A DNA stretch of 64,000 nucleotides from Choristoneura fumiferana (taxonomy: Eukaryota > Arthropoda > Insecta > Lepidoptera > Tortricidae), in assembly GCF_025370935.1 (NCBI RefSeq), contig NC_133481.1:19221548-19285547 (forward strand), read 5' to 3'. The position numbers and the translations under genes are program-made. The first letter of the stretch is position 1; each line of letters opens with the position of its first letter. Positions 62,927 to 64,000 of this stretch are shown piece by piece. The notes beneath the pieces are model-generated. The model worked only from the letters and a program-made list of their open reading frames with translations, did not search any database and had not been told where the DNA came from.

Positions 62927-64000
62927 TAAATGTTAATCTGTTTTATTGTAAGTCGCCTGCGACTACAGATGAAGTAGAATTTGTTTATTGGGCGCCCTCA
63001 GGAAAAACTAATTTTTTCGCCATAAAATATACCCTATTTATTGAATCAGGCGTTACTTTGCGGAGGTCCATATCAATGAACTAAAATAATTTCCTTGCTC
63101 ACCCGCGACCTTACGATAGCTAAGCTTATGCAAAATATGCGTGTTCATGCAGTCCCTCCACCTCCACACTGTAAGAACACACACAAATCACACAAATCAC
63201 ACCACCACACTACACTGACGCGTTTCGAACTCAACCAGAGCTCATCTTCAGAGTGACACAACCGTACACCATGCTACCAGTTGTTAGACTCAAACCCTAT
63301 ACCCTATTGTTTATTCTGGGTACCAATTTCAACATTTCATCCCAATCAGTGCACTAGTGCATTTGTATTAGTTAGGATAGTAATGATAGTATGAATAAAA
63401 TAATCATTTGTAGATAAGCTACAACTACAACACAGGCAAGTAATTAAATCCCACATGGAAAGGTGCTAATAATATAACTCAGGTTATCGCAGGTTAAATA
63501 TTCACAAACACATTATATAAGTACATTGAACTCTTTATAAACTTACTTTGTTATCAAGGTCAAGTGAAATAAAAGCAGATTGGATTAGGCCTAACTAGCC
63601 TTTTTTTTTTTTAATTCGACTGGATGGCAACCGAGCAAGTGGGTTTCCTGATGCAACTATGCCTACATATACCATTAAATAGGCGCAACAGTCAAATTGA
63701 ATACCTTAACACTTGATGATGACTTAACTTAACATTGATCAGGTTAAAAAATAACCTAGGTACTTGTATTTAATGTATGTTTAATTATAAACGTGACAGC
63801 CCTTGGAGCAGCGGCGCCATATTTAAAAATTTACCGTAAGCTGGCGCGGCCATTTTGAAAAAAGATTCATTGAGTGACCATGACACCCACGGATTAATTT
63901 TGCGAATTCGCGAATTTTATAAAAAATATCACCAAAACAAACAGCAAACTATTTTAAATGTAATATATAAGCCTTTTTTTTTTTTATCTAGTATTTTAAC
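62927..64000. other. Right edge: no exon recognised
   Basis: A (CACA)n-rich stretch at 63170-63215, a repeat fragment with CGCGTTTCGAACTCAACCAG at 63221, and a minus-strand LINE-D tail at 63600-63655. The missing 5' Hop exons were sought here and not found. Confidence 0.5.

Noticed and set aside
62224..64000. Search for Hop TPR1 exons
   Set aside because: No frame resembles the expected TPR1 text (GN...A...Y..AI...P). The 5' exons are presumed beyond 64000.
1..64000. CRISPR arrays, operons, prophage or bacterial defence genes
   Set aside because: No regularly spaced direct repeats with unique spacers and no bacterial gene structure. The DNA is animal nuclear with spliced genes.

Overview
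This is animal nuclear DNA, AT-rich and intron-rich, and almost certainly from a moth or butterfly (Lepidoptera). The genes have short exons with GT-AG introns. The remaining sequence is packed with tRNA-derived SINEs, 3' ends of non-LTR retrotransposons, Helitron-like TC...CTAG elements and many fold-back (palindromic) elements of lepidopteran type. I cannot name the species. Nothing here is prokaryotic, and most open reading frames are chance or transposon remnants.

Two protein genes can be reconstructed, both on the minus strand. (1) A class B scavenger receptor of the CD36 family, complete in 10 coding exons from 47990 down to 24562. It encodes 491 residues with two terminal membrane segments, six conserved ectodomain cysteines and nine N-glycosylation sequons. 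A candidate non-coding first exon and promoter lie at 54717-55011. (2) The 3' five exons of Hop (STIP1/Sti1, the Hsp70/Hsp90 organizing co-chaperone), 62223 down to 56901. They encode the last 391 residues: end of DP1, TPR2A, TPR2B and DP2. The TPR1 exons are not recognisable up to 64000 and must lie to the right. The two genes run head to tail with about 1.4 kb between the Hop poly(A) signals and the candidate receptor promoter. They have no evident functional link.

Layout: 1-24.0 kb holds no recognisable coding exon. It contains SINEs, LINE tails, Helitron-like elements and fold-backs, plus one possible first exon and promoter (minus strand, 14288-14446) of a gene that would continue off the left edge. 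24.1-48.0 kb is the scavenger receptor. Its largest intron (35218-40967) carries a cluster of three long palindromes, including an 887-bp head-to-head Helitron-like dimer. 48.0-54.7 kb is the putative first intron, with tandem repeats and fold-backs. 55.0-56.4 kb is a dense cluster of inverted repeats. 56.4-64.0 kb is Hop with repeat-filled introns.

I found no undescribed multi-gene system. The most notable material is structural: a palindromic element family of which six of nine two-armed copies lie in close pairs, an inverted SINE consistent with twin priming, nested insertions, and the hairpin cluster inside one intron.
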